Assembly: GCA_963970005.1 (NCBI GenBank)
Contig: CAXAMN010027528.1
Location: 261,843-325,842, forward strand
Reading direction: 5' to 3'
DNA: 64,000 nt
Origin: Durusdinium trenchii
Taxonomy: Eukaryota; Sar; Dinophyceae; Suessiales; Symbiodiniaceae
Shown here: positions 11,051 through 23,808 of the stretch, in pieces
How positions within the stretch are numbered: position 1 is the stretch's first letter
Layout: each line of letters opens with the position of its first letter
Made by a program: the position numbers and the translations under genes
The notes under the pieces: model-generated
Told to the model about the DNA's origin: nothing
The model's database searches: none
What the model saw: only the letters and a program-made list of their open reading frames with translations

Positions 11051-13697
11051 CTGGAATTGGAAGGAACGCGGTCTGGGTGACTTCCGGGAAGGTATGACAC
11101 TCATAGCACAACCAGCCACTCATAGTACTCGTGGGCTGGGCTTCAGGAGTTAAAATCGATTTCTCACTGTTCAAGCATGCATCCTGGGCAATGACTTTGG
11201 CAATGACTCAAGTCATCTTAAGTCTAACAGAGTCTAACAAAAGCCCTGGGTGATGTGACCCTCTTTTATAAAGGGAGCTCTCTTCTTCGCTAGGGTTAAC
11301 CCTGAGAACCCCCCCGTCCGACGCGTTGGAGCGTTCTTTGCTGCCGCTTGGGTGTGCCCCTGTCTGCCGGATCCACCGTCCGTTGAGTGGCAAAACAACC
11401 TCTAAAGCCGTGGCAGTTGGAGGCTGGAGGTTTCAGTGGCGAAGCCCCATCCAAAGCGTTCACTTGATACATATATATATATATAGCTTTGTGCCAAAGT
11501 TTCACGTGGCTAACGACAGAAACAACTAAAGTCTTTGTCCGGTGGGAACTTCCGCTGTTTTCGTGTCTCGCAGGCTCTTGCTAAAGTTCGCTCCAATGTT
11601 GGGAGATGCGCGCCTATGTGCGCATGGATCACGCGTCCCGTTACGATGCAGCCAATGCTGAAGCCAAGCAAATTGCAATGCAGTCTAGCATGTGTTTCAA
11701 AACGGACAACGAATGACGGGTCACAGCATGCTACAGCTAGCTCATGGTTCTACCGCCAGCTGTGCCTCCACAAAATGCGCGCCCTGGTATCCAGTTGTAC
11801 GAGCCTTCTTGAAGTGGTGAGTTTGTGGTTCTGACAAATGCCAGCAATCCACAAGCAAATAACTCTGTCAGTTGATTCCATTTGCAAATGCTTGAATTTA
11901 AGGATCTTGGACCTGCCCACAGCCACACACAGCAATCCAGAAGCCCTTCACCAAACCCCTCCTCCCAATACTTTTCCACAGCATCGCTTGGACAAAAGCA
12001 CCAAAAACGACAAGTCATGCAGTGTTTCTTTTTGCTTTTGGCGTCTTCATGGCTCAGCTGAAGATGGCGTCGTCCCACTGAATCGCTGTTTCGCCCCACC
12101 TTTTCTGGCGACATTTCGCCAGTCAGGGGCTCTTTCGTGGGACACGCTTTAAAGTGCGGAAGCGGATGGCGATCCTGCGGATGCCCAGAGAATGAAGCGA
12201 GTACGATGTTAAAGTCATTTTGCACATCACCGAAAGTTGAACAATCAACAAATCTGCTTTCAGAGCCCCAAATCATCACTGCAACAACAAAGATCTGTAA
12301 CGAAAGGTGCAATACCACCGCACAAGGCCAAAAACAAACAACCATGTGTGTCTGTGTGTGTGTGTGTGTGTTTGATCATGAATCATGCCATCATGCTCCT
12401 CTTTTCCCATCTACAAGGAGCCAAATACCAGCAATTCAGCTGGGCGCTTCCTGATCCCTCTTTTTGCCGTCTTTCCTTTGAAAGACCGGCCCGACCCGAC
12501 CCGGGACAACGCCGGCCGCCGGCTCGACGATCGCACGGGAAAACGCCATCCGACATCTACCCGTACGCCGGCTTCACGGACACGCCCCAGGCCTCGGTCC
12601 GAGGAGGTGGAAGCCGACTCCACACCAGACGCCGCACCGAGAACATTCCAGACTCCCCAACTGAGCTGTGGAAGCTCTTGTGACACCCTTATACTCATTG
12701 CAAGCAAGTGGGTTTTTGGCATGGCTCAACGCAAATTCGCCCCAACAATGCCGGCGCCCGGCCATTGTTCGGTCAAGACGTGTGACCGGGTGCTTCGGAG
12801 CGATCGCGCCGGGACCGCGAGCGTCTGGCTCCGGTCCAACTGGTTTTTAGTGCAAACGAACCTGCACGCCCTGTCACAGCCCAAGGAGCTGAACCATGTG
12901 CTGCAAAGTCCGTGTCATCGATGCCATCCCCCCAGGTGAGAGGCATTTCCCACATCGAGTGAAAGATCCACCTCTGCTCGACGAGTGAGCCGTGCCGTGG
13001 AGTTCGAGTGGCCAAACAAACGCTGGTGCCGTGAATTCCTCGAAACAGGAAGAGTTGTGACCATGATCCTTTTGGCTATTGCCCCCCCTTTCTTCGGTCG
13101 ACACTGGTGCTGATGCTGGTGCTGGTGGTGGTGTTGGTGATGCTGGTGGTGTTGAGGTTGTGGCCATTCACTAGACTCCTACCACTCCCGTCTAATCGGG
13201 TCCGACCGTCCTAAGTGGCGTAGGGTCGTCCATCGGTGACCGGAAGCTGGCAGGATGCAATCGTAAAATCGTGGGATTCATATAAATTTGATCATGAATA
13301 TCCGGTCTCTTTGACACTTGCAGTTTACTGAGGGTTGGATTAAGATGGATTAAGTAATTTCTCCAATCAGTTGATAGAGAAGGCAGCTGGAAAACCAAAG
13401 AGGTTGATGCGCAATGATGTCCAGAATGCATGACATTGACAGAGTGCCCACATGCATCATCACAAAACCATCAGGAACTACCACGCGGACGCTTTGGGCC
13501 ACACTAAAACTGAAGCCTCAAAGCTATTGGACTCGCTACATGAATGCTCGATCCCAAGGTGTCAAGGTTTAAGGGGGGGTCATAAGTCAGCAAGGGTTTG
13601 GGGAACTACTCCTCTGCAGATTAACATGGACCCCACGGGTCAATTTCCAGGCTCCATGGTATAGTTTGCGGGGAACTACCTGTTTCATGCCCACTAC
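11051..13697. other. Mostly non-coding, with a GC-rich patch
   Basis: It contains a TG microsatellite at about 12345-12372 and an AT run at 11468-11486. A GC-rich patch at about 12480-12700 is open in several frames on both strands. It may hide an exon, but the frames cannot be told apart. A minus-strand frame open from 12345 to 11737 (202 codons) has no recognisable motif or exon-like borders and is probably chance. Confidence 0.35.
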
Positions 13698-13862
13698 GAC
13701 GCTATACTAGGTGGAGGCCATCGCATGTAAGTTGGAGGCCATCGCTACTAGTAGCAAGAAGCTACTATTTTTTCTCTTAGCTTCTTGTTACTAGTAGCTT
13801 CTTGTTCCTAGAAGTAATGGTCTCCAACCTTTTAATAGCGATGGCCTCCACCTAGTAGCGTC
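13698..13862. repeat. Introner-like element with 25-27 bp TIRs next to a splice donor
   Basis: The left end 13698-13724 and the right end 13838-13862 are inverted copies that differ only by a two-base insertion (core CTAGGTGGAGGCCATCGC). The inside carries a second copy of GGAGGCCATCGC and the palindromic motif GCTACTAGTAGCAAGAAGC at 13744. On the minus strand the right end starts six bases after the splice donor of the exon 14086-13870, so the intron begins with the element. Confidence 0.75.
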
Positions 13863-13869
13863 TTGTTAC

Positions 13870-14086
13870 CCATCGGCCCAAAACTCGCCGGTTGCTCTCT
13901 TGCTCCCTCCGCAAAACATCGCGCCAGCTCGCTGGCGATCATATACGGTGGTGCTCTGCAGGGCTCGTCTGGTGAAGTCGCTCCAAGTGGCTCCAAACGC
14001 ATCATCAAGCGCTCTCGCTGCAGGGCGTCCAGAATTCCACTGGAGAACTCGCGATAGCGGCTCTTTTGTGCATCAGTGCCAGACAC
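13870..14086 (-). CDS. Exon of an unrecognised gene, followed by an introner-like element
   Basis: The exon follows CCCCAAG|G and ends at donor GTAACA (13869). It encodes VSGTDAQKSRYREFSSGILD, a helix with LQRERLMMRLEPLG, and PYMIASELARCFAEGAREQ. Composition and both borders support a real exon; no family is recognised. A short ATG-initiated frame at 14401 downwards (MEDENLALSCFSG, VVVSCHPMLLKEAGMD) could be its first exon, but the join is not resolved. The exon ends in phase 1. Confidence 0.5.
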
Positions 14087-14775
14087 CTTGGGGAAAAAGT
14101 CATGAGCGGCAGTGCTGCTGCAGCACCTGGATTTTTCTGTCTTTTGGATTCTTTCGGGGGATGCTCTAAATGTTTTCCTCTTTCGGGTTTAGTGAATACC
14201 TTATAATTAGTGAACCTACATCTCTCTGTATCCACTGGTTAGCTGAGACTCGTTCCCCCCCTCCGCTGGGCCAACGGGGAGTCTGATCGGGTCAGGTAAC
14301 GGATTTCTGTCCATCCCTGCCTCCTTCAAAAGCATCGGGTGACAGGACACGACAACACCCGCCCCTGAAAAGCAGGAGAGAGCAAGGTTTTCGTCTTCCA
14401 TTTACCCACCTTTGCGCCTTGTGCTAGGTATTGGCACGTGAGAGCGGGATGATGTGGACGCTGGTCAACACACTACCGTTTTGTAGCTAAGATAGTGGTT
14501 TACATGAACATTTCTGGCTAACTCTTGTTCAAAGTGGAGAGGTGACTTTTTCATCACACGGAGTGTTGCCCACGCTCAATGCAGGATCTTTTTGCATGGC
14601 ATTTGGCCAGCAGCACCAGCAGCATTTAGCCATACCTCAAGTCCTCACAGCACACATCTCTACCCGCTGGCGCCCTCATAGGCTTGTGGAGAAGCCAGCC
14701 CTCAGCATGTGGCACGATTCTCCGTGGCATGTTTGCGTGTGTCGGGGTTATCCATTCTATGTTGGGTCTATCCTA

Positions 14776-14857
14776 TTACCAGGGCACAGCGGATGATGTT
14801 TAGGTTGCAGGCCTTGTTCCAAAATAGTGATGTTCTTGTATACGGCTCCAGTTACAG
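14776..14857. repeat. Diverged relative of the 5181 element
   Basis: It aligns with 5181-5260 over its whole length (GGATGATG..TTAG.TTGCAGGCCTT, AAATAGTGA, TTGTATAC, GTTACAGG). Its left terminal repeat has decayed. Similarity continues a little upstream (CTATC.TA.TAACC). Confidence 0.6.
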
Positions 14858-15045
14858 GTAAGTTCGGACAAACCCAAGATATGCTGCATACTATACACAG
14901 CAACATGCATAGATACCCGAAAACCTCCGTGGCATTGTATTTTTGCGGAGGAAGAGGCGGCTGTTTTGAGCACATCCTGGGATTTTTACAGGTGTTTGTG
15001 TTGTCATGGTTCATTCTTGCACCTTGCCCTGACTGAAACAAAACT

Positions 15046-15233
15046 CATTCTGCTAGTAAAATCCTTGTCCATGTCCTTTATCACACTTGATGTTCTCCGC
15101 GCGACCCTGGAGACCACTTCGTCACCTGACTTAGCCACGCTTGCTACAAAACCCATTAGACTGGTCCAACCTTCCATGTCAAAGACGTATCGGACGCATC
15201 CGGAGACCGTATCTGGATAATGTTCGGCAAATG
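15046..15233 (-). CDS. Probable exon of an unrecognised gene
   Basis: The frame opens after TCTCCAG at 15234 and encodes FAEHYPDTVSGCVRYVFD, MEGWTSLMGFVASVAKSGDE and VVSRVARRTSSVIKDMDKDF. Composition is strongly protein-like. No family is recognised, and the donor is not fixed. It lies downstream of the TIR-like gene on the same strand but after that gene's stop codon, so it probably belongs to a separate gene. Confidence 0.45.
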
Positions 15234-15601
15234 CTGGAGACCCGGAACGTGGACTGAGTGGAGATCCGAAGCAAATCCCAACGATGCTTCTTCCACACCA
15301 CATGCCCCAACAATCTCCCAAAATTGCCTTCAGGGTGCCAGGCCAAATGCAGAGATGGTCTCGAGGAGGAAGAAGGCAAGCCAAGGGATCGAATGGTGGA
15401 TGGTAAACATCAGAAAAGAGCCCACCCAGATTCCTCCAGATTCGTCACAGATTGACAGGGAAACATGTGGGGTTTCAACAGCTAGCACTGGCATCATTGG
15501 GCCAACATGAAATCTCTTTTGGTGAAGCTAAGCATGAGGATACGCTCAATCTACATCTCCTTATTGTTATATATTGTTATATCATATATTGCTATACGAT
15601 G

Positions 15602-17517
15602 CTATATGTGTTTGTTTTTTCCCTTGGAACTTGGCACCACACCTCCGATAGTGTTGCACAAGGATAGCACAATTGCTGAGCTGCATGAGCCGCACAACAT
15701 CCGAAAGCCCGGGGTCTCCACCCTTCGGGCCACGAGGTTATTGCAGCGAAGCAGCGATGGAAGGATCAGGAGACTGAAGAGCGGCGTAGTAATCAGCTGC
15801 ACCATGGCATTCATCAGCAAATAGCTGAACAACGAAGGGTAGCCCATGGATGAGGCAGCAGTTTGGCAATCAGTGTGAAAATCACAACTGAAGAAATCCA
15901 TCAACCCATAAAGCCAGCCGGGCCAAATGCTGATGAGGCATAGCTTCACGGACACGTGAACTTCTTGGCCTAGCAAATCTACGACGCTCTTCCGCAAGGG
16001 GCCATGTATGTAGGCATTGAATTGGTCCAACACTTCATGCTCATTAGGATAGCTGGTCACATGACGAATTGCCACAAAGGTTTCAGGCGAAATGAGTGTC
16101 TCCTCGCTTTCATCTGGCTCGGCTCCAAATGCCACAGACACGGGCGGCTCGAGTGCTTCATCGAAGAGGCTTAAGACATGCTCTTGGATCACAAAGCGAT
16201 CGGACTCTAAAGCACACTCTGCTTGTCGCAGGTCAAAGTTTGCCATCTGATCCAGCAAAAGCCGATGTCGATCCAGCTTCGCCAAGGAAATCCAAGCCAA
16301 AGGGATAGCAAGAAGAAGCGCTGTGTGCCAAGGAAGGTAGAAGTAATTGCACATTGCCCAAAAGGGTGCCATGTCCGAATCTCCGTCAATGCGAGGCTTC
16401 GACTGGTATGTAAACCACACAATTGCCTGCGACCCCGAGAGAATGACAAGCAGGTTCTGCGGGACTTTGGCTTCTGTCATCATTCGAGCTTACAGGCTTC
16501 CTACGCAATAGAGCCTTTCGCAGGAATAATTAATCACACTTTAGATTAATTATGATTAATTACATATGTGTTTCTTAGAAGACCACTACTTCGATCACTG
16601 AACCACTGCAGTCCACTGCGCCGGGGAACGAAGATGCAACCAACCCCAAGTGAAGACAAGGTCCACACCGGCTCCCAAATAGGCAAGATCTGTACATGTC
16701 CAACCGTCTTAGCTGCAACCGCAAGTTCATAGTTGCACCACAATCTCCTTACTGGCCAAGGCTTGGAACTCTGGAAACACGCGTATAGTGCGATAGTGGG
16801 GAAGGAACTGAACAAATGGCTGGTCTTTAACAAGGATTTTCTTGGATAGCCAAGCTTCTTGAAATATGTTCCATCCACCAACAGAAGCATCTGCCTCGAA
16901 TTTGCTACAAACGCCGGAACTGCTTGAAGCGTCACAGCCTTCTCTGTCGCATTGGCTTGGCTCACGCAAATACGATCAAACCAAAAAGACTTCCGGCAGA
17001 TACACTGGCCCGAAAAATACGAGATGAGAAAAGTACCCATTGGAAAGCATATCAAAGCCTCAAAGAGAACGGCTCCGCTCTGCTGAGCTATACCATTAAA
17101 GCTTCCAGCGTGGAGTCTCAAAGTGAAGACACTCAGAATGCAAGCCAAAGTAGATGACACAATGGCAAAATCTAGGTTCAAATGATGGCACATGGCAACA
17201 ACTTTTAACCAGGAAAAGCATGACCAGGAATGGCTGATGAAAACGTCAGCACTGGTCACGCTTGGCAAAGACCAAAGCGAATTCAAGTCCTCGGACGACA
17301 CGAGACTGCAAAGGACTTGGCACGCCGAGGCAGCTTTGAAGAGCCCCTCTTCCTGCGCTCGTGATCCATGCTTCAGTACTGCGTGCATCAGCGACAGGAA
17401 CTGAGTACACGGCGGGCGAAGCGGCGAAGGACGAAGACTTGAGCCATCTCGGCGGATGAAGCAATCTCCCCATCTCGGCGCCAGCTTAATCATCCCACGT
17501 CTAAATACAAATGGCAT
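15602..17517 (-). CDS. Multi-pass membrane protein with a TIR-like domain
   Basis: Two exons, 17517-16564 and 16456-15602, join in phase 0 across a 107-bp GT-AG intron (donor GTAATT, acceptor CCCGCAG|A), giving 602 residues from the ATG at 17517. Residues 89-98 read SADVFISHSW, the first strand of a TIR-type fold. Residues 179-188 (WFDRICVSQA) and 258-267 (RLWCNYELAV) match the later TIR boxes (D-x-C-x-S-Q and W-C-x-x-E-L). Hydrophobic segments lie at about 115-135 and 148-169 and, in exon 2, near TALLLAIPLAWISLA, LCLISIWPGWLYGLM and the long stretch around TTPLFSLLILPSLL. The TIR-like segment is thus interrupted by membrane spans. In other systems TIR domains signal or cleave NAD; no such activity can be claimed here because a catalytic Glu cannot be assigned with certainty. 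Confidence 0.75.
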
Positions 17518-18480
17518 CAGCTTAAGAAACGACCCTGATGCTTTTTCGGTCTTTTGTTTGATGAAATAGAGTGCTGGCTAGGAAAACACTGTGCAAGCCC
17601 GGCTGGCTCCCAAACGACGGAGCCGGAAAAAGTGGAATAAAACACATGAAAACACATCAGGTACTGTATGTTTAAGCCGCTGGTGATTTGTGTTGGTGGC
17701 CGGTAAATGTAAACTGTGAAAAAAGAACAAGAACAACCAAGTACAGGACTAGGACATTAGAGGACATTTGCAGCAAATGCGAAAAGCACTTTAGGTGAGA
17801 GGTGACTTTGCAGGATTAGTAAATGGGGAGATCTGTCGATCCTTGGGTGATCTTCCCCACACCTCTAGCATTGAAGACTGATTTCTGGGCCTCGAGTGGC
17901 GTCCTCAGTGCTGAAAGTGATTGAACCAATCCCCAAATCATCCCATGCAGAGACATAGATACACTCCGACGAAACCCATCACATGGAAGTGGATGGGAAC
18001 AGGCGGCCCCGAAAAGAGGACGACTTTGCCTCTACGAACAGGGGTGAGCTCCATGGAACCATGTGATGTATTCGTGCGTAGTGTCACCGCTAGTGGCACG
18101 GGACATTCCGTTCCGCAGGCGGCCCAGGCGCCAGAAAGCGCGCGATGAGGTATTCGCCTGGCTCCTGAGAATGCAGCCAGAACGTCGTAGATACATTGGG
18201 GTGGTGGACCTAGGGTCCATGTGGGCAGGTATTATGTCCTCCCCCTGACAGATGGAATGCCTTTTTGCACAATCAGAAATCACATGAAATCACCAACATT
18301 CCCCACAAATGAGCCCCAGAATCGGAAACTTTTGGTGTTGAATTTCGAGCGACTAAGAGCCAAACAAAATCCCGAGAGGGCAATTTTCACTGTTTTCCCA
18401 GTGTTTTAACATTTGACTAAACTTGGAACGCATGCGTATTGAAACCATCGAGGCCATGCACACGAACAAAGGCCATGCTG
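17518..18480. other. Non-coding upstream region of the TIR-like gene
   Basis: No exon-like signal was found. A stretch at about 18183-18240 (ACATTGGGGTGGTGGACCTAGGGTCCATG) resembles part of the TIR element family at 28018, 30181 and 33522. Confidence 0.4.
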
Positions 18481-18520
18481 GGCCAACGGCGGCCAACGGC
18501 GGCCGACGGCGGCCGACGGC
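18481..18520. repeat. 10-bp tandem repeat, four copies
   Basis: GGCCAACGGC occurs twice, followed by GGCCGACGGC twice, without gaps. Confidence 0.9.
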
Positions 18521-18597
18521 CCAAGGTGAGCGTTTTGGGCATCACCTTTTGAACTCTTTAGTTGTCCAGTGAAGAAACGTTTGCAAGCATAAAATAT

Positions 18598-18694
18598 CGA
18601 CTGACTGGTGCTTAGCAGGGAATGAGGGAATGGATCCAATAGGATCTCTATTGGGGGCTCATTCCCTTATTCCCTACTAAGCACCAGTCAGTCG
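18598..18694. repeat. Near-perfect hairpin (35-bp arms)
   Basis: The arms 18598-18632 and 18660-18694 match in 33 of 35 positions as reverse complements, starting CGACTGACTGGTGCTTAG. The loop contains GATCCAATAGGATC, itself nearly palindromic. It looks like a foldback element. Confidence 0.85.
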
Positions 18695-21600
18695 AATAAT
18701 CATTATGATTTGGATGAGAGTTCTTGTCAAAGGAAAAGGGGCCCTTCGATCTGGAAAAGGGGCCCTTCAACTTTTGATACGAGTTTAAAAAGGGATATAT
18801 ATATAATATATGTATATTATTAACATTTCCTGGACAACTTTTCAATTTTGAACCTCTTCACAGATTCCATCTTTGCGGGTCTCCCTGTTTTGGCGATTTT
18901 AGGAGACCCCCTATGAACCAAAACGATACCAAAGGGTGTTTTTTATGGACGCATGGGGCCGTGTTTCTTAATAGGTGGAAGGGATTACCAACCGGGTGCC
19001 GTGTATAAGATTGTATAATAAGCATCCATGTCCGTGTATAAGTGTCCTTAAGTCTGATGATCTCTGGAATGAGCTGGAAGGCAAACATTGTACGCAGTAG
19101 ACCTCTCCAAGTTCTCCGATGTGCTTCACAGTGGTGACGGCATCAAATCTCTTCGATCGACATCCCAAACTTTCTTCTTGACTTCCGGAAAACATGATCA
19201 AACCATATCAAACCCTTAGAAGAAGTTGTCAGCAAGCTCCTGATCAATTCGCTGGTCCAGCAACGCCCAAACGCATCAAAACGCCAAACGACACGCGGCT
19301 AAACGCGCAAGAAAACCGCGCGCGCCGTGTGCAGCTCCTTAACATGGCCCAAGGTCACTGGTACCATAGCTCCTTCAGAGGCCTCACGCGCACCGAGCAC
19401 CGTACGCTGCAGTGGCCAGGAGTGGTGGGGATGAGGAAAGAATGACATGCAGGTTGGGTATCCCATTACCCGTTTGCAAGAGGATGATGATAGTTACAGT
19501 AGTATGAAGGCCTTTTTCAAACATAGTTATATTTTATGATATTTTTTTGCCAGCCACATACAGCATTGACATGCACATTTTATGTGTCATTCTCCAGGAC
19601 TTGCTTCTTCACCACTTGGCTTGGAACTGGATCTTGGCATTGCGATGTCCGCAAAATTTGTAGTAGTATTCCTAAATTAAAAGGCAAATGACAATAACGT
19701 AATTCAATTAAAACCAAACAGTTCAGAGTCCAGAGTCAAAAAAGAGTCAGAGTCAATGTTACAAGCCCTTCTGATATGATATTCTCTTGCCGACTGTTAC
19801 TGGTAATGGGGCACATTGTGCATGGAGGGAGTTGTCAGCTTTCAGTGGGTTTAGTCAGCAGAGCAATCCTGCATTGAGGTGGAACTTCATTTGTCTCTAC
19901 TGAACCACTTGGTGCTACTGAACATCCCTAAAGGGCGGGCTTTGAATTAGCATGAATTAGTAGAGACCCAACCAGGTGATTCCGGTTGTTTGGTCTCACT
20001 GCCTCTCATATTGTGTCTGCAAAAAAACCGCTGGAACACAGCATGATGGGGTCCATTTGCACCCCAAAACCGGACCAAAACCTGGCCATGCGAATCTGAA
20101 ACCTTGTGACAGGTTCTCGACGAAAGTCAGTCAAGCCACTGCCAGTTGTAACAAAGGTGTCTCCTGGGCCGCCAAATAAAGTTAGGCTTGGAATAGGACA
20201 ATCTCTTCAGGCGGAGTTGGGATGAGAATTCCCCCTGTCTAGGTTAAACAATAGATCGCAATAGCCGCAATTCAAACAGCAAGTTGCTCAAATGCAGGCT
20301 TTGGATGCTGCAAAGTGGGTGCTCTGTTTCAACTCAAGCATGCCATTGAGGGCCACTTAAAAACTGACAATTCATTCAGCCCCTGAGCGGAACTACTAGC
20401 AGTCAGGAACGTTTTGGAGGATGAAGTCTTGGCCGTTTGGAGGAACGTTGGAAGTGCTCAAACTGTACCAACCTTCTACTCTCCTTTCATGCAGCTTCAA
20501 TACTTGAGTGGGCCACCAAACAATTCCGAAGTGTATGTTCATTTTTCAGCAAGGCGCCCCTTACTTGCACGTCGCCCTCGGTGTTCCAAAGCATCTGAAT
20601 GTAGATTACGTATTTTCTATATCTATGCTATATCTTATTTACCTACCAGGACCTTCCAACAGGTGGTTTTTGGACACCCCTTAACCTCTAAGAGGCTATT
20701 TATAGACACCTCTTGGAAAATCATTGTATCTATCTTATCTATTATCCATCTCGCTGTCATGTGCTGACCTGCTGATCTTAGTTGGTTATCCATGCAGCAA
20801 AAGCAAGAAGGGTATCATAACCAAACGGAGGTGAAATAGTCTGCCCTGAGGATTCCTATTTAATGTTCTTTTGGTAAAACTGACGAAAACAGCACAACAA
20901 TGCTACATAATGCTACTGCACTGCTAGTGACACTCCTGCCACCCTAAAACCTGCTCATCAATTTGCATGTCCAAGAATGCTTCACAATGGACTCTTGCTT
21001 AATAACCCCGTACCGTTGATGAAGTCGGAGTCTCCAGGCTCCAGAACCGAACCCCCCGTTCGACCGCTCCGCTCCGAGGCTCCAGAAGCTGCTTCATGGG
21101 CTCATCCCGGCCAAAGCGCCAATACATATTGTGAGGACTCAGAAGATCCGAGACCTGCCGGTTTGCCCGGCTGCAGGTATAGCTTTAGCAGCGATAAACA
21201 CGGTGTGTTTGGGTTCGCCATTTAGCGAGTCATTGAGCGGCAATCAACACGGTGTTGGTAGAGAAAACTGGACTTCCAGGGGCCTGTCACCGAGCACTTC
21301 CATGATTTTCGGGGAGTGTTAGATGAGATGCTTTACTAAGGACAACATGCCAAAGGGATGCAAGTGTGTTGCTGAATGTGTTCATCTTCTCTTAGGAATC
21401 GTTCAATACGTCTTGAATCTTCACCTCCGGGTATCCGAGTCACTGAGCAGCCGGAAAATATCAAGGTCCCAACTATGCAACCACATGCTTCCAGGCAAGC
21501 CCCGCAGTTCCGACTTCCTTCTTGAATGTTTTTGCCACACCAACACAATGTATCCTGAAATACAACTTGAGAGAAAGCGGTGGAAGAAAGTTTGGTAATC

Positions 21601-23045
21601 AAGGACGGGTGACGGGTGGGTAGCAGCATTCTAGCAGCAACGGCAGCAGCAGCACAAGCACACCAACAGGGCAGCTGCAGACCAACTTTTCTACGAACGA
21701 CCTAGGTCTAAAATGTGAGCACCAAGGCATGCGGCCTGGGTCATGCAGCCGGACCGACATGCAAATGTTTTGGTGGCCGTCTGGCCTGGATAACAGCCAT
21801 CTGCCTTAGCAGGTATGGCTGAAGAGTTAGACGAAAGCTGGAGACTTCGAGAAACGACAAAGAGCGCTTTCGCAACCAAAAGCAGCAAAACAGCAGCAAA
21901 AACCATTGCTTGAACTGCTGCGTGAACTCCCACGCAAGCTCTCAGTATAAATAAGTGCAATATGTTCCACAAGCAGGTAGTGTAAATAAACGTCTCAGGT
22001 CTGAACGGACGTGCAAAGGAGAATGGGTCATTGATGGTCCTTGGTCTCTCTACCTGTCTGACTACCTGTCGGTAGCACATGATCATGAGGGAATGGCAAG
22101 CACAGAATGCAGAATGCATAGCTTGACATCTTTCTGACCACCGCCATAGCTTTCATCATGAACCCTCCAGTGAAACTATCATCACTTGCCAGTGGCACAG
22201 TCGTAGAGGGAACCAGCTGCCGCGGCGAACGGACTGTAGGGCAGTTGCAAACCACCCGGATTCATGACTCGAGATGTACTTCGGATGTTCTTGTTCGTAT
22301 GGATGTTCTTATATATAGATGTTCCAACTGTTCACTGAGGCCCTTTTCCACAATCTTCGAGGTCTTCCATCTGGGACACATCGGACACATCGACTCCAGA
22401 AGCTTCGGTGCATCGTTTCTACGCGGCTTCAGATCCTGGTGTCCGCCAAGCGGTCCCGGAGCCAGCGCATGGAGCGACAAGCGAAGGGATAGGAGAGGGA
22501 ACCGTGGTCTTCTCCTATCAGATCAGCTGTGGTAGGAATCGTATGATAGAGATGCTTGGGCCTGAAGTGTGTTTTGATCAGCTGTGGGCCTTCCTGTCTT
22601 AGAACAAATCCACCAAAGAAACACATGGAGAGAACATGTTTTCTCTCTACACTGTTCGTATTGATCATATTTATCAAACGACTCGCAAAAGTAAGGAGCC
22701 CACCAACAAACACAGTTTTTCAACATGAGATCTCAAATGCCTTGTGGTTTATTGTGTGCCTGGTGTGGTGGTGTTGCTACTTGGCGTCGTGGGGGTTCGT
22801 TGGCCGTCTGGGTCGGGTGCGCGTGAGCGAACCGGCGATGACTCCGTCTGCCGTTTGGTGTCCAAACGAGTGTTTGGTTTTGTGTTGTGTGGCCCGCGAA
22901 CCTAGCTTGCCACAGAACATGCTCGAAATCTTGAGCGAGTGAGATAATAGAAACATGCCAAGTGCCAAGGGTACGCACACACGCACATAAATATATGTGA
23001 TCTATGGGCCAAATGTGCTTTGAATTTGGATTTCTGCCACCTTCT
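18695..23045. other. Long stretch with no firm gene
   Basis: No exon passes both the composition and the border test. Weak minus-strand candidates are 19200-19090 (GSQEESLGCRSKRFDAV...) and 22200-22090 (SDDSFTGGFMMKAMAVV...). A diverged copy of the 5181 element is at about 19450-19545. The stretch 21700-22000 is open on minus with a hydrophobic segment, but its frame has no splice support. Confidence 0.35.
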
Positions 23046-23209
23046 TTAAAAAAGCGTGCGTCCTTCCACCACTTCCAGGGTGATCGAGAGATTTGGATAG
23101 CAGCGGCTCTCGAGTACACTTCGGAAGTCTTGCAAGAGTTGTTTCTGGCTCTCTTCCTGGCTTGCTCTGATCGAACATGATGCATCATGTTCCGTGATTG
23201 TTTTTATAC
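23046..23209 (-). CDS. Terminal exon of an unrecognised gene
   Basis: The exon follows CCCCAAG|G at 23210 and ends with TAA at 23046 (164 bases, phase 1 start). It encodes KTITEHDASCSIRASQEESQ, then KQLLQDFRSVLESRCYP and NLSITLEVVEGRTLF. It is probably the C-terminus of a small soluble protein. Upstream exons were not found and no family is recognised. Confidence 0.45.
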
Positions 23210-23808
23210 CTTGGGGATCCTTGGGGGGTCTCAAAAATGGCAAAACACACACACACCGAGGATATGGCCAGAAACGTCAGGGGCCTGAAAACCAAAAACA
23301 TGTCCATGACGTTTTTATAATCCTATCCTATCCTATCAAAAAAGGTCAACGGAGAAACCCAACATCTTGCAGAAAAAACAGGAAGGAAACGTCTTCCAGA
23401 AACGGATTTGCACCAAGACTATCCAAGACTTTTTCAATGGGCAAAACGGTTTAGACTGACCTGGTCGAACCTTTTGAAAAACCATTCCCAAAATTATTCC
23501 AGGATTCTTTGCTCCCGCAGGAGGCATACACGCAAGCCTCCAGTGGTGTCAGCGTTCGATGATGTTCTTCTTCAAGTCGGAAGAAGGCTTTGTTGTCCCA
23601 GGCCAAAGAAGGAGAACCCAACAGGAAGTACCTCTTTGTGTCTTGTGTGCTTGAATGTTCATGGCGTGTAAACGGCGTGTACCATCAGCTCAACTTAGTA
23701 CACTCATCTTCCGTTCACTCCGTCGCATGTTCGGACATGCGGCGTGCGGCAAACGGTGCGACAAAGCACGGAGAATCATCGAGAAGAAAAAACACGTCGC
23801 CGACGCAG

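Noticed and set aside
20414-20767. 117-codon plus ORF
   Set aside because: Mixed composition, no motif, no exon-like borders; length is within chance for this window.
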